Origin: Solirubrobacter deserti
GTDB lineage: Bacteria; Actinomycetota; Thermoleophilia; Solirubrobacterales; Solirubrobacteraceae
DNA length: 64,000 nt
Direction: 5' to 3'
Assembly (NCBI RefSeq): GCF_003344625.1
Contig: NZ_QPKJ02000002.1
Span: forward strand, 248,001 to 312,000
Positions within the stretch are counted from its first letter, which is position 1. Every line of letters starts with the position of its first letter. Shown here piece by piece: positions 44,972 to 53,119 of the stretch. A model generated the notes under the pieces. It saw nothing but the letters and a program-made list of their open reading frames with translations. It was not told the DNA's origin and did no database searches. Both the position numbers and the translations under genes were made by a program.

Positions 44972-45144
44972 GCGGCGCGGTATCGCTCGGTCGTGCAGCA
45001 ACACCGAAGACCCGCTCGCCCCGTACGGGCCGAATGCCGCCGCGCGCGTCGCGCGCACCCGTTCGTGCTCGCCCGGCGACCTGGAACGGACGGAGCAGCC
45101 GGTGATCGGCGCCGACGCCGTCCACCGCGTCTTTCGGCGCTGGG

Positions 45145-45885
45145 CTACAGCTCGACGGACCCGCCAGGCGCCAGGATGTCGACGCGGGTGTCGCCAGTGA
45201 CGGCGCGCGCGAACTCGCGCGGAGGGTCGACGAGCAGCCGCCGGTGACGGCCGCCGAGCCCGAACGGAAGGAAGGTGCCCCAGTGAATGGGCACGGCGAT
45301 CCGCGGCGCGATCAGATCGACCACCCGCGCGGCCCCGGCGGGGTCGAGGTGCCCGGGGCCGAGTGAAGGCCCCCAGCCCCAGATCGGGATCAGCGCGCAG
45401 TCCACGCGGCCGTGCAGCGCCTCCATCTCCGGGCCGAAGTCGGTGTCGCCGGCGAAGTAGACGCCGTCGACGAGGTAGCCGAGCGTGTCGAGCACCTCGG
45501 CGCCCGGCCCGGGGCGCCGGCGTCCGTCGTGCCAGGCCGGGACCGCTTCGACGGTCGCACCCACGTCGACCGTCTCGCCCGCGCGCAGCTCGTGCACGTG
45601 GTAGCCCGCGTCCAGGTACTTGCCGGCGCCGACCGGCGTCACCGCGGTCGTGCTCAGCCCCCGCAGCGACGGCTGGTCGAGGTGGTCGCGGTGGACGTGG
45701 CTGATGAGGACCGCGTCGAGCCGGCCGGGATGCGCGGGCGTGGGGACGCGGCGCGTGAGGTGCATCACGCGGTCGCGCAGCACCGGGTCGGTGAGCAGGC
45801 GCGTGGCACCCACCTCGATCAGGACGGTGGCGTGGCCGAGCCACGTCACCCGGCGTGCATGAGGCTCCGTCACCCGCGCACGCAT
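45145..45885 (-). CDS. MBL-fold metallo-hydrolase (UlaG/NAPE-PLD-like)
   Basis: 246 aa. WLGHATVLIEVG, LLTDPVL, the HxHxDHxD motif in ISHVHRDHLDQPS, PAWHDGRR, YFAGDTDFGPEM and PIHWGTFLPF. Binuclear metal site complete. Related enzymes hydrolyse lactones or phosphodiesters. ATG region at 45885; alternative GTG within the first few residues (VTEPHARRV). Confidence 0.87.
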   Translation of the reverse strand: MRARVTEPHARRVTWLGHATVLIEVGATRLLTDPVLRDRVMHLTRRVPTPAHPGRLDAVLISHVHRDHLDQPSLRGLSTTAVTPVGAGKYLDAGYHVHELRAGETVDVGATVEAVPAWHDGRRRPGPGAEVLDTLGYLVDGVYFAGDTDFGPEMEALHGRVDCALIPIWGWGPSLGPGHLDPAGAARVVDLIAPRIAVPIHWGTFLPFGLGGRHRRLLVDPPREFARAVTGDTRVDILAPGGSVEL

Positions 45886-45910
45886 GGTGTGTGAGTCGAC
45901 ATCGGAGCGC

Positions 45911-46666
45911 TCACGACCTGATCCAGCGGTCCGCGAACGTGGCGCCGCCGGTGGTCGCGACGACCAGCACGGCGGCGACCGCCACGAACCACGTCAGCAT
46001 CGCGAAGCCGATCCCGATCACGCCGTACTGCGCCGCGGAGCTCGCGAGCGCCTGCGGCATGAAGATCACCGACCACACCCCGATCCCGGCCATGCCGATC
46101 GCGGCCAGGAGGGCGGCCGGCAGCAGCCGGACGGGACGGACCCGGCGCCCGAGCAGCAGGTAGGGCGTGATCAGCCACAGCAGCGTGCTGATCGTGAGCG
46201 TGAGCGCCACCAACGGCCAGCCGCCGAACGGGGCGGTCACGAGCGGCCGCAGGGGGATCACAACAGCGACCACCAGCAGCCAGGCGAGCGCGCGCGCTGT
46301 GTTGCGCATGCCGAGCGTCGGCAGCTCGAACGCGCCCTCGTACATGCGCTGCAGGCCGCGCGTGAAGCTGAGCGTGCTCACGAGCAGGAGCACGACCCCG
46401 AGCACGGTGAGGCTGGACTCCACGGCGCCGGAGGGGGCGAACGCCTGCCGGACGCTCGCCGCCGTCGTGCCGGTGAGCTCGAAGCGGTTGACGAGCACGT
46501 CCGCGAACTCCTGGTTCTCGCCGCGTGGCAGCGTGGCGGAGTAAACGATCACGAGCGGCAGGAAGGCCGAGTAGGACTGCGCGGCGATCGCCATCGCGCG
46601 GTCGATCCCCTGTACGGCCACGAAGCGCTGGAGCCAGTCGCGCAAGAACTGGAGCACGGCGGGCAT
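45911..46666 (-). CDS. YihY/BrkB-family inner-membrane protein
   Basis: 251 aa, six hydrophobic helices. AIAAQSYSAFLPLVIV, STLSFTRGLQRMYEGAFELP and GIGFAMLTWFVAVAAVLVVATTGGATFADRW fit the YhjD/BrkB family. Role unknown (formerly mis-called RNase BN). ATG at 46666 is conventional; a GTG at 46657 in frame would keep the fixed promoter spacing described for the dyad at 46694, where the ATG overlaps the -10-like hexamer CACGAT. Confidence 0.8.
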   Translation of the reverse strand: MPAVLQFLRDWLQRFVAVQGIDRAMAIAAQSYSAFLPLVIVYSATLPRGENQEFADVLVNRFELTGTTAASVRQAFAPSGAVESSLTVLGVVLLLVSTLSFTRGLQRMYEGAFELPTLGMRNTARALAWLLVVAVVIPLRPLVTAPFGGWPLVALTLTISTLLWLITPYLLLGRRVRPVRLLPAALLAAIGMAGIGVWSVIFMPQALASSAAQYGVIGIGFAMLTWFVAVAAVLVVATTGGATFADRWIRS

Positions 46667-46693
46667 CGTGCGCGCAGGTGGAGCGACGATGCC

Positions 46694-46710
46694 TCATCCC
46701 GTCAGGATGA
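46694..46710. promoter_or_regulatory. 17-bp stress-regulon dyad, site A
   Basis: TCATCC-CGTCA-GGATGA, perfect 6-bp arms. On the plus strand, 23 bp later comes GAGGGT (46734-46739) and 7 nt later ATG at 46747. On the minus strand, 23 bp later comes CACGAT (46670-46665) and 7 nt later GTG at 46657 in the BrkB frame. One site could thus serve both divergent genes. Confidence 0.7.
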
Positions 46711-46746
46711 CGCTGGTTCACACCGGTGGGCGCGAGGGTGTCCCGC

Positions 46747-46851
46747 ATGGCGACTCAGACCCAACCACCGCCCGCTGCCGCACGCACGCGCTCCTCGTTG
46801 CGGCTGGGCACCCGCATCGTCACCACTGCGCGCGCCGGGGCGGACCGGTGA
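46747..46851 (+). CDS. Small 34-aa protein, first gene of a three-gene stress operon
   Basis: ATG at 46747, 7 nt after the -10-like hexamer of site A, so the message would be leaderless. Product starts MATQTQPPPAAARTRSS and ends TTARAGADR; it is basic and Pro/Ala-rich at the front. Its TGA overlaps the GTG of the next gene as GTGA, the coupling style used throughout this genome. Unknown function; support is positional. Confidence 0.5.
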   Translation: MATQTQPPPAAARTRSSLRLGTRIVTTARAGADR

Positions 46852-47042
46852 TCCTCGAGATCCGCGTGCGGGGGCCGGTCGCACTTGAAGACGTCGAGCG
46901 CCTCGGCCTGCGCGCCGAGATTGCGCCGGTGGCGACGGTGCTGCGCGGGGCGGTTGCCGACCGTCCGGCGCTGCACGGCGCGTTGGAGCGCATCCTGGCC
47001 GCCGGGCTGGAGCTGCTCGAGGTGCGGAGGCTGCCGTCATGA
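46848..47042 (+). CDS. Small conserved protein, paralogue of the one at 48994
   Basis: 64 aa, GTG at 46848 overlapping the upstream TGA. ILEIRVRGPVALEDVERLGL, VATVLRGAVAD, LHGALERILAAGLELLEVRRLPS. Aligns end to end with the 48994 protein (EIRVRG, P--TVLRG-V-D, LHG-L-R----G-EL-EVRRLP). Predicted alternating strand-helix-strand fold. Overlaps DUF6458 start by ATGA. No known function. Confidence 0.7.
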   Translation: MILEIRVRGPVALEDVERLGLRAEIAPVATVLRGAVADRPALHGALERILAAGLELLEVRRLPS

Positions 47043-47230
47043 GCCTCGGCGCGTCCCTGTTCCTGGTCGCGGTCGGAGCGATCCTGCGCTTCGCCGTCAC
47101 CGCCGACCTGGCCGGCATCGACCTGCAGGTGGTCGGCACGATCCTCATCGTCGTCGGCGTGATCGGCTTCGCGATCTCGATGTTCCTCTACTTCCAGGCG
47201 CGAGACCGTGGAGCCTCGCCCCCGCTCTAG
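47039..47230 (+). CDS. DUF6458-like small membrane protein
   Basis: 63 aa, two transmembrane helices: SLGASLFLVAVGAILRFAV and LQVVGTILIVVGVIGFAIS, with a central TADLAGIDL turn. This two-helix layout and the first-helix motif G-SLFLIAVGAIL-FAV is typical of DUF6458 of actinobacteria. Coupled by ATGA. Convergent with the HdeD-like gene (4-bp overlap). Confidence 0.72.
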   Translation: MSLGASLFLVAVGAILRFAVTADLAGIDLQVVGTILIVVGVIGFAISMFLYFQARDRGASPPL

Positions 47231-47791
47231 GCGAACGCGGTGCGCTTCCCAGAGGCGTCTTCGACGTTGCGAAGGCCCCGCAGCTTGAAGCCGGTGACGA
47301 TGGCGAAGGCGCCGCGGAACAGCATGGTGAGCGCGAAGAAGACGGCGAGCGTGACAAGCCCGATCTCCGGCCAGGCCATGATCACGATGCCGACGATGGC
47401 GTCCAGCGCACCGAGCGCGACGCCCCACCAGCGGCGCCCGTCGGAGCCGATGGCGAGGATGATCCGGATGACGCCCTCCGCGATCAGGTAGACGCCGAGC
47501 ACCACGACCAGCCGAGCAGGCTCTCGCCGGGGCGGCGGATGCAGATCAGGCCCGCGATCAGCGCGTCACGCCGATGATGGCGCTGAGGGCCCGGCTGTTC
47601 GCGTCGCCCGTGATGGCGTCGAGGATCTCCATGAAAGCCGTCATCAGCAGGTAGATCCCGGCCAGCAGGCCGAGAGCGAGGAGCGTGATGCCCGGCCACA
47701 CGATCGTGGCGATGCCGGTGGCGACGCAGACAGCGCCGAGCACCACGAACAGCCACCAGTTGCGGGCGACGGAGGGAACTTCGCTGATCAT
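47227..47791 (-). pseudogene. HdeD-family (DUF308) membrane protein gene, broken by two frameshifts
   Basis: N-terminal part (47791 to ~47565): RNWWLFVVLGAVCVATGIATIVWPGITLLALGLLAG-type helices ending SAIIGV, then TGA. A middle piece in another frame (ALIAGLICIRRPGESLL, ~47563-47518) and a C-terminal piece in a third frame (47505-47227: VVVLGVYLIAEGVIRIILA..., MAWPEIGLVTLAV) complete a normal ~185-aa HdeD protein. Each junction needs one extra base (near 47565 and 47516). Either a real recent pseudogene or two consensus errors in GC runs. Its promoter (site B) is intact. Confidence 0.75.
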
Positions 47792-47802
47792 GGCCCGCGA
47801 AG

Positions 47803-48666
47803 CTAGGCGCGGGCGGGATGACGGCGCCTCATCCGGGGCGGATGACGCACGTCCTCACCGGCGTCTGCGCGCGGCACGACCATCACCGGGCAGCGTGCGC
47901 CGGCCAGCGTCCCGAGCGCCGCGCCGCCAGGAAGCACCACGCCGGGCGGCCCGTACGCGCGCGAGCCGAGCACGAGCACGTCGAGCTGCGCCGACGCCCG
48001 CAGCAGCGTGTCGGTCGGGTCCCCGACGAGCACGAGCGGCTCCACCTCGAGCTCCGGCTCGTCCTCCCGTGCCGCGGCCTCGATCGCGGCGCGCAGGATG
48101 CTCGCCGCGTCGCCACGCTCCCATGGCGCCTTCAATGGAGCGAGCGACGCGGCGAACCGCGCGGCGTCGGCGGGATCGGGAGAACGCCGCAGCACGGTGA
48201 GGACGGACAGCGGCGTGCCGGCCGCCCGAGCGAGTGCGCTGGCTGCGCGCAGCGCCCGCCGCGAGTCGGTCGTGGGGAGGAGGCCCACGCCGACCGCCGC
48301 CAGCGGACGCTCGCCGTACCCGCGCGGGACGACCGCCACCGCTCCGCACGCGCCATGCAGCACCCGCTCGACCGTCCCGCCCACGCGCACACGCCCGTGC
48401 GGCGCATCGTGGGCGGAGCCCAGCACGGTGAGCACCGGCCGGTCCGTGGCGATCAGCCGCTGCAGGCCCGCCGCCGCCGACGCCGCGCGCTCCACGCGCA
48501 CACCGACGATCGCGGGCCCGCCCGCGTCCGGCTCGACGCCGGCCAGCTCACCTGTGGAGCCCACCCGGACCGGCACGACCCGCGCGCCGAGCAGCGGCGC
48601 CACCGAACGCGCGAACGCGACCGGGGACCGGTCCTCGTCGCACGCCGCCAGCACGACTCGCTGCAT
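47803..48666 (-). CDS. Tandem universal stress protein (two UspA domains)
   Basis: 287 aa. Domain 1 RVVLAACDEDRSPVAFARSVAPLLGARVV ... LTVLGSAHDAPHGRVRVGGTVERVLHGACGAVAVVP; domain 2 from ~140 ... LVLGSRAYGPPGVVLPGGAALGTLAGARCPVMVVPR. The second domain retains the G-2x-G-9x-G(S/T)-like ATP loop in modified form. The last ~20 basic residues are encoded by the hdeD promoter region and may be dispensable. ATG at 48666 lies 8 nt after the -10 of site C: no Shine-Dalgarno, leaderless. Confidence 0.9.
   Translation of the reverse strand: MQRVVLAACDEDRSPVAFARSVAPLLGARVVPVRVGSTGELAGVEPDAGGPAIVGVRVERAASAAAGLQRLIATDRPVLTVLGSAHDAPHGRVRVGGTVERVLHGACGAVAVVPRGYGERPLAAVGVGLLPTTDSRRALRAASALARAAGTPLSVLTVLRRSPDPADAARFAASLAPLKAPWERGDAASILRAAIEAAAREDEPELEVEPLVLVGDPTDTLLRASAQLDVLVLGSRAYGPPGVVLPGGAALGTLAGARCPVMVVPRADAGEDVRHPPRMRRRHPARA
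47829..47845 (-). promoter_or_regulatory. 17-bp stress-regulon dyad, site B (hdeD-like gene)
   Basis: TCATCC-GGGGC-GGATGA. In the minus direction, exactly 23 bp later is TAGCTT (47805-47800), then 8 nt, then the ATG at 47791. A third half-site GGATGA lies at 47816-47821. The site sits in the 3' end of the upstream USP gene. Confidence 0.78.
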
Positions 48667-48703
48667 ACGATTGGAAGCTATGGCCGGCGTGGGTGAAGCG
48701 CCG

Positions 48704-48720
48704 TCGTTCGGGGCGGATGA
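48704..48720 (-). promoter_or_regulatory. 17-bp stress-regulon dyad, site C (universal stress protein)
   Basis: TCGTTC-GGGGC-GGATGA (one arm has two mismatches). In the minus direction, 23 bp later is TAGCTT (48680-48675), then 8 nt, then ATG at 48666: the same layout base for base as site B. Confidence 0.75.
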
Positions 48721-48993
48721 AGCTGCGCGGGACCGACCGCCACGCGAGCGCTCGAATACCCACGCTCTGCGTGGGCAAGCGAACACTTGGTGGGGTGCGC
48801 TCGGCGCGTTCACCCGGACCGGGCGAGGCGGGCTCACCCGCGCGCGCACGGACCTCCCGTCATCGACGGCCGCGGGCGTGCGAGCGCGCCTTCGGCCACG
48901 GAGGAGACGGCGCCGGACACGCCGCGGCGGCAGTCATCCCGGCGGAGCGACGAGCCGTCACCCTCGCGGGCGGAAACATGACGGGCGCTGCGC
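48721..48993. other. Non-coding gap between USP and small-protein genes
   Basis: No gene is credible here. It contains a perfect hairpin CCCACGC-TCT-GCGTGGG (48759-48775) and a degenerate regulon dyad TCATCC-CGGCG-GAGCGA (48934-48950, three of six positions kept in the second arm) with AAACAT 23 bp later (48974-48979), 14 nt before the ATG at 48994. Confidence 0.45.
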
Positions 48994-49200
48994 ATGAGCC
49001 TCAACTACGAGATCCGCGTTCGGGGCCGGGTCGGTGAGCACCTCGCCGACGCGCTGGGCCTCGCCGCCGAGGTGGAGCCGGTCGAGACCGTCCTGCGCGG
49101 GCCGGTGACCGACCAGGAGGACCTGCACGGCATCCTCGACCGCCTGCAGGAGCTCGGGATCGAGCTGGTCGAGGTGCGGCGCCTTCCTCAAAGCCCCTGA
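48994..49200 (+). CDS. Small conserved protein, paralogue of the one at 46848
   Basis: 68 aa, ATG. SLNYEIRVRGRVGEHLADAL, VETVLRGPVTDQEDLHG and LGIELVEVRRLPQSP repeat the 46848 protein. Single-gene unit behind a degenerate copy of the stress dyad. Function unknown; conserved small size and duplication within one stress cluster argue that both are real. Confidence 0.7.
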   Translation: MSLNYEIRVRGRVGEHLADALGLAAEVEPVETVLRGPVTDQEDLHGILDRLQELGIELVEVRRLPQSP

Positions 49201-49333
49201 AAGACCGGCAACCGGAGCGCTCAAGACCCCTTTTTGGTTGACGATCGTCGACTCGACAAAACGCACACAGCGGCGGTAGGGTCCCCCGAGACGAGCCGCC
49301 AGGGGGCAAGTCCGACGGTCAGGGGGATTACGG

Positions 49334-51976
49334 TTGTCGTCCGCGCTCCGACGCGCACCCGCGTTGGTCACGCAGTTCGCAGTGCCACCGCCACCTTTCG
49401 GGATGGTCGAGCGGGACCGGCTGCGGCTCCACTTCGCGGAACCCGTCACGCTCGTGTGCGCGCCCGCCGGCAGCGGGAAGACCGCGTTCACGGCGGCCGA
49501 GGTGCAGCGGTCGCCGCTGACCACGGCGTGGGTCACGCTGGAGCCGACCGACGACGAGCCCGGCCCCTTCTGGGACGCCGTGCTGACCGCGCTCGACCTC
49601 GCCGGCGCCGTCCCGGCCGACAGCCCGCTCGCGGCGCTGGCCGCCCCGATCCGCGAGTCCCGCGACCGCTTCATGCCGCTCCTGGTGAACGCCCTCGCGA
49701 CGCTGCCCGAGCCCGTCGTGCTCGTGCTCGACGACGTGCACGTGTTGCGCAGCCGCGAGTGCCTGAGCCAGCTGTCGTTCCTGCTGCTGCACGCGCCGGA
49801 CACGCTGCGCCTGGTGCTGACCGCACGCAGCGATCCCGCCCTGCCGCTGCACGTGCTGCGGGTGCGCGGGCGGCTCGCCGAGGTCCGCGCCACCGACCTG
49901 GCGTTCACCGAGAACGAGGCCGGCGAGCTGCTCGCCGCCCACGGCCTGACGCTCGACGCGGAGCTCGTCCGAGCCTTGCACCAGCGCACCGAGGGCTGGG
50001 GCGCCGGCCTGCGGCTCGCGGCGCTCAGCCTGCAGGGCCGCGAGGACCCGGACCGCTTCGTGGCCGAGTTCGCCGGTGACGACCGCGTGATCGCCGACTA
50101 TCTCGTCGCCGAGGTGCTGGACCGCCAGCCGCCGAGGCTGCGCGCGTTCCTGCTGCGGACCGCGCTCGTCGAGCGCGTGTGCGGCGGCCTCGCCGACGCG
50201 CTCACCGGCGAACGTAACGGCGCGGACACGCTCGCCACCCTCGAGCGCACCAACGGGTTCGTGCTGGGCGTGGACGGCCACCGCGAGTGGTTCCGCTACC
50301 ACCGCCTGTTCGCCAAGCTGCTGCGCACGCGTGCCGAGCGCGAGCTGGCCGGCGAGTTGCCGGCGCTGCACGCGCGCGCCGCCCGCTGGTACGCCGAGCG
50401 CGGGGCTGCGGTCGACGCGCTCGAGCACGCGGTTCAGGCCCAGGAGTGGGATCTCGCCGTCGAGGTGGTCGCAGGCCACTGGTTCGAGCTCTACGTCCGC
50501 GGCGACGCCGCCGCCGTGCGCGCGCTCGCGAGCAAGCTTCCGCCGGATCGGCTGGAGCGCGACGCCGAGCTCGCCGCTGCGCTCGCGTGCGCCGCGCTCG
50601 ACGTGGGGGACACCGACGCCGCCGAGTTCCACCTCGCGCACGCACACAGCGCGCCCCCGCCCGAGGCGCGCCGGCGCCGCTACCTGGAGACGCTCGCGCT
50701 CGCGAACCTGGGCACGGCGCGGCTGAAGGGCGACTTCGAGGCCGCGCTGCAGGCCGCCGACGCGCTGCTGGCCGAAGCCGCCACGCACGCGGGCGAGGAC
50801 GGCACCCGCGAGGCGCTCGTGCGCGCGATGCTGGGGGAGACGGCACTGTGGGCGCACGACCTGGAGCGCGCCGGCGAAGAACTGCGCAAGGCTGTCGCGC
50901 TCGCCCGCGCGCACCGGCTCGACTTCGTCGCGGTGTCCGCGCTGAGCTACCTCGCGCTGCTCGACGTGATGGTGCACGGCCCGGCCGAGGAGGAGGGCCA
51001 CGGCCCCGAGGCGATCGAGCTCGCGGCCCGCCGCGGCTGGTCCGACATCCCGCAGACAGCGTGCGCGCACACGGCCCTGGCGCTGATCGCCTTCTACGAC
51101 CTGCAGCCGTGCGAGGCCGCCCGCCACCTCGAGCACGCGCGCGTCGCGGCCGCGCGGCTGCGCCGCCGTCAGCTGGACTTCGTGATCGCCCACCTCGACG
51201 CGCGTATGCGCGGCGCGGCGGGGGTGCCGCGCGAAGGGCTCCGCACGCTGGAGGACTTCGAGGCGCTGCACCGCCATCGCGGGGCCGCGCTCCCGCACGA
51301 GCAGGTGTCGATCGCGGCGATGCGCGCGCGCCTGCAGATCCAGGCCGGCGACCTTGACGGCGCCACCGCCACGCTCGCGCCCGTACGGGAGGAGCCGTGG
51401 GTCGTCGTCGGCACCGCCACGGCGCGCCTGGCGCTCGCGCGCGGGGAGAGCGCGGACGCCGTCGAGGCGCTCGAGCGCAGCATCGACGCCGCGGCGACGC
51501 ACGCCGTCAGCCGCGTCGAGGCGGGCGCGCTGCTCGCGGTCGCGCACGACGAGGCGGCCGAGCCGCAGAAGGCGCAGCGCGCGCTCGAGCACGCACTCGC
51601 GCTGGCCGAGCGCACGCGCCATCGGTGGCCGTTCATCGAGCTCGGGCGGCGCATGGAGGACCTGCTCAAACGCCAGATCCGCGCAGGTACCGCGCACCGC
51701 GCGATCGTCGGTGAACTGCTGGACACGTTCGCCGACCGCGCGCCCGTGGCGCGCCACGTCGCGCCGCTGCTGGAGCCGCTGTCCGAGCGCGAGCAGGCGA
51801 TCCTGCGGTATCTGCCGACCGCGCTCTCCAACCGTGAGATCGCAGCCGAGCTGTTCGTCACCACCAACACGGTCAAGACGCACCTGCGCAGCATCTATCG
51901 CAAGCTCGACGTCGCCCGACGGCGCGAGGCCGTCGAGCGCGCCCGCGACCTACGGCTCCTTTCCTCCCGGCGCTAG
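49334..51976 (+). CDS. MalT-like LuxR-family ATP-dependent transcriptional regulator
   Basis: 880 aa. Walker A VCAPAGSGKTAFTA (about residues 38-51), Walker B VVLVLDDVHVL, a WFRYHRLFAKLLR segment typical of MalT-like STAND ATPases, long TPR-like middle, C-terminal LuxR HTH: LSEREQAILRYLPTALSNREIAAELFVTTNTVKTHLRSIYRKLDV. TTG at 49334 with GGGGGA upstream. Being inside the stress cluster, it is the best local candidate for binding the 17-bp dyads, though the dyad is also compatible with a NarL-type response regulator elsewhere. Upstream gap has a GACGATCGTC palindrome (49240-49249). Confidence 0.88.
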   Translation: MSSALRRAPALVTQFAVPPPPFGMVERDRLRLHFAEPVTLVCAPAGSGKTAFTAAEVQRSPLTTAWVTLEPTDDEPGPFWDAVLTALDLAGAVPADSPLAALAAPIRESRDRFMPLLVNALATLPEPVVLVLDDVHVLRSRECLSQLSFLLLHAPDTLRLVLTARSDPALPLHVLRVRGRLAEVRATDLAFTENEAGELLAAHGLTLDAELVRALHQRTEGWGAGLRLAALSLQGREDPDRFVAEFAGDDRVIADYLVAEVLDRQPPRLRAFLLRTALVERVCGGLADALTGERNGADTLATLERTNGFVLGVDGHREWFRYHRLFAKLLRTRAERELAGELPALHARAARWYAERGAAVDALEHAVQAQEWDLAVEVVAGHWFELYVRGDAAAVRALASKLPPDRLERDAELAAALACAALDVGDTDAAEFHLAHAHSAPPPEARRRRYLETLALANLGTARLKGDFEAALQAADALLAEAATHAGEDGTREALVRAMLGETALWAHDLERAGEELRKAVALARAHRLDFVAVSALSYLALLDVMVHGPAEEEGHGPEAIELAARRGWSDIPQTACAHTALALIAFYDLQPCEAARHLEHARVAAARLRRRQLDFVIAHLDARMRGAAGVPREGLRTLEDFEALHRHRGAALPHEQVSIAAMRARLQIQAGDLDGATATLAPVREEPWVVVGTATARLALARGESADAVEALERSIDAAATHAVSRVEAGALLAVAHDEAAEPQKAQRALEHALALAERTRHRWPFIELGRRMEDLLKRQIRAGTAHRAIVGELLDTFADRAPVARHVAPLLEPLSEREQAILRYLPTALSNREIAAELFVTTNTVKTHLRSIYRKLDVARRREAVERARDLRLLSSRR

Positions 51977-53017
51977 GGCGAACGCCGCCAGACCGATCGG
52001 CAGCGGCAGCCAGTAGGAGAACAGGCGGTAGGCGAACGTCGCGAGCAGAGCGTCGCCGGCCGAGACGCCCGCCAGCGCGAGCATCGCGCTCAGCCCCGCC
52101 TCCACGAACCCGAGCCCGCCCGGCGTGATCGGGATCTGCGCGAGCACCTGCGCGCCGCAGAAGGCGAGCAGGACGAGGCCCGGTCGCGGGTGCGAGCCGA
52201 TCGCGGCGAGCGCTGCCAGCAGCGTGAGGTAGTCGAACGTCCAACGGCCGACGGTCGCCAGCAGCGCGCGCTTCCACCGCGGCCCGAGCGTCGCCAGCAG
52301 CCGGTCGCGCTCGCGCAGCAGCCGGTCGGGCAGCTTGTGCAGCGGCTCGGATCGGCGCCGCAGCCGGTTGCGCACGCGCTGCAGCTGGCGTCCGGTCCAG
52401 CGCAGCGGCCCGTTCGTGGAGAGCAGCAGCGCGCCGAGCGCGGTCGCGGCGACGAACACGCCGAGGCCGGCGAACGCCGTGTGCGCGAGCGACTCGTTCA
52501 CGCCGCCGCGGATCAGCGCCGGGATCGCGAGCACCGGCATCGCCAGCACCATGGCGAACACGAGCACGTTGACGGCGGCCAGCGCCGTCACGGTCGCCGC
52601 GGGCGAGGCGCCGGCGCGGACGAGCAGCTTGTACTGCAGCGCGCCGCCCACCGCTCCACCGCCCGGCGCGACCTTGGCCAGCGCGTTGCCCGCGAGCTGG
52701 GACGTGATCACGGCGCGCCAGCGCGGCCCGCGCAGCGCGACGAACTGCAACGCCCACATGCACGCCAGCGACGCCACCTGCAGCCCGAGCATCGCCGCGA
52801 GCGACAGCAGCGAGAAGCGCGTGATCTGCCGCCAGGAGCCGAACACCTCGACGATGCTCGGGAAGACGAGGTAGATCGAGATGCCGGTGAGCGCGAGCCA
52901 GAAGATCGTGCGGCCCAGACGGCGTGGCGGTGCCGCCTCGGTCTCGACCGCGGTGTGCGCCTCGATCGCCTGCTCGACACGGTCGCCGAGCGGCTCGGTA
53001 GGAGGGGGAGCGGTCAA
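51950..53017 (-). CDS. Lysylphosphatidylglycerol-synthetase-like/UPF0104 flippase membrane protein
   Basis: 355 aa, about eight transmembrane helices. LGLQVASLACMWALQFVALRG, LAKVAPGGGAVGGALQYKLLV (the conserved PGGGA), IPITPGGLGFVEAGLSAML (PGGLG). Members move lipids or glycolipids across the membrane. TTG at 53017 is the only in-frame start near; an ATG lies out of frame. 3' end overlaps the convergent MalT-like gene by 27 bp. Confidence 0.8.
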   Translation of the reverse strand: MTAPPPTEPLGDRVEQAIEAHTAVETEAAPPRRLGRTIFWLALTGISIYLVFPSIVEVFGSWRQITRFSLLSLAAMLGLQVASLACMWALQFVALRGPRWRAVITSQLAGNALAKVAPGGGAVGGALQYKLLVRAGASPAATVTALAAVNVLVFAMVLAMPVLAIPALIRGGVNESLAHTAFAGLGVFVAATALGALLLSTNGPLRWTGRQLQRVRNRLRRRSEPLHKLPDRLLRERDRLLATLGPRWKRALLATVGRWTFDYLTLLAALAAIGSHPRPGLVLLAFCGAQVLAQIPITPGGLGFVEAGLSAMLALAGVSAGDALLATFAYRLFSYWLPLPIGLAAFALAPGGKEP

Positions 53018-53119
53018 CCATGCGCCATGATGACCGACCGCGGATCACTCGCAGGGGATGACCACGCGGCACCCGGCCACACGGGACCGTCCAGGGGTGA
53101 CGCGGTCGACGACGAGCTG

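Noticed and set aside
48934..48950. Fifth stress dyad before 48994
   Set aside because: Second arm keeps only three of six bases and the start is 14 nt from the hexamer, so it is not counted in the regulon argument.
49240..49249. GACGATCGTC palindrome before the MalT-like gene
   Set aside because: Single 10-bp palindrome without partner copies; possible autoregulatory site but too weak to call.
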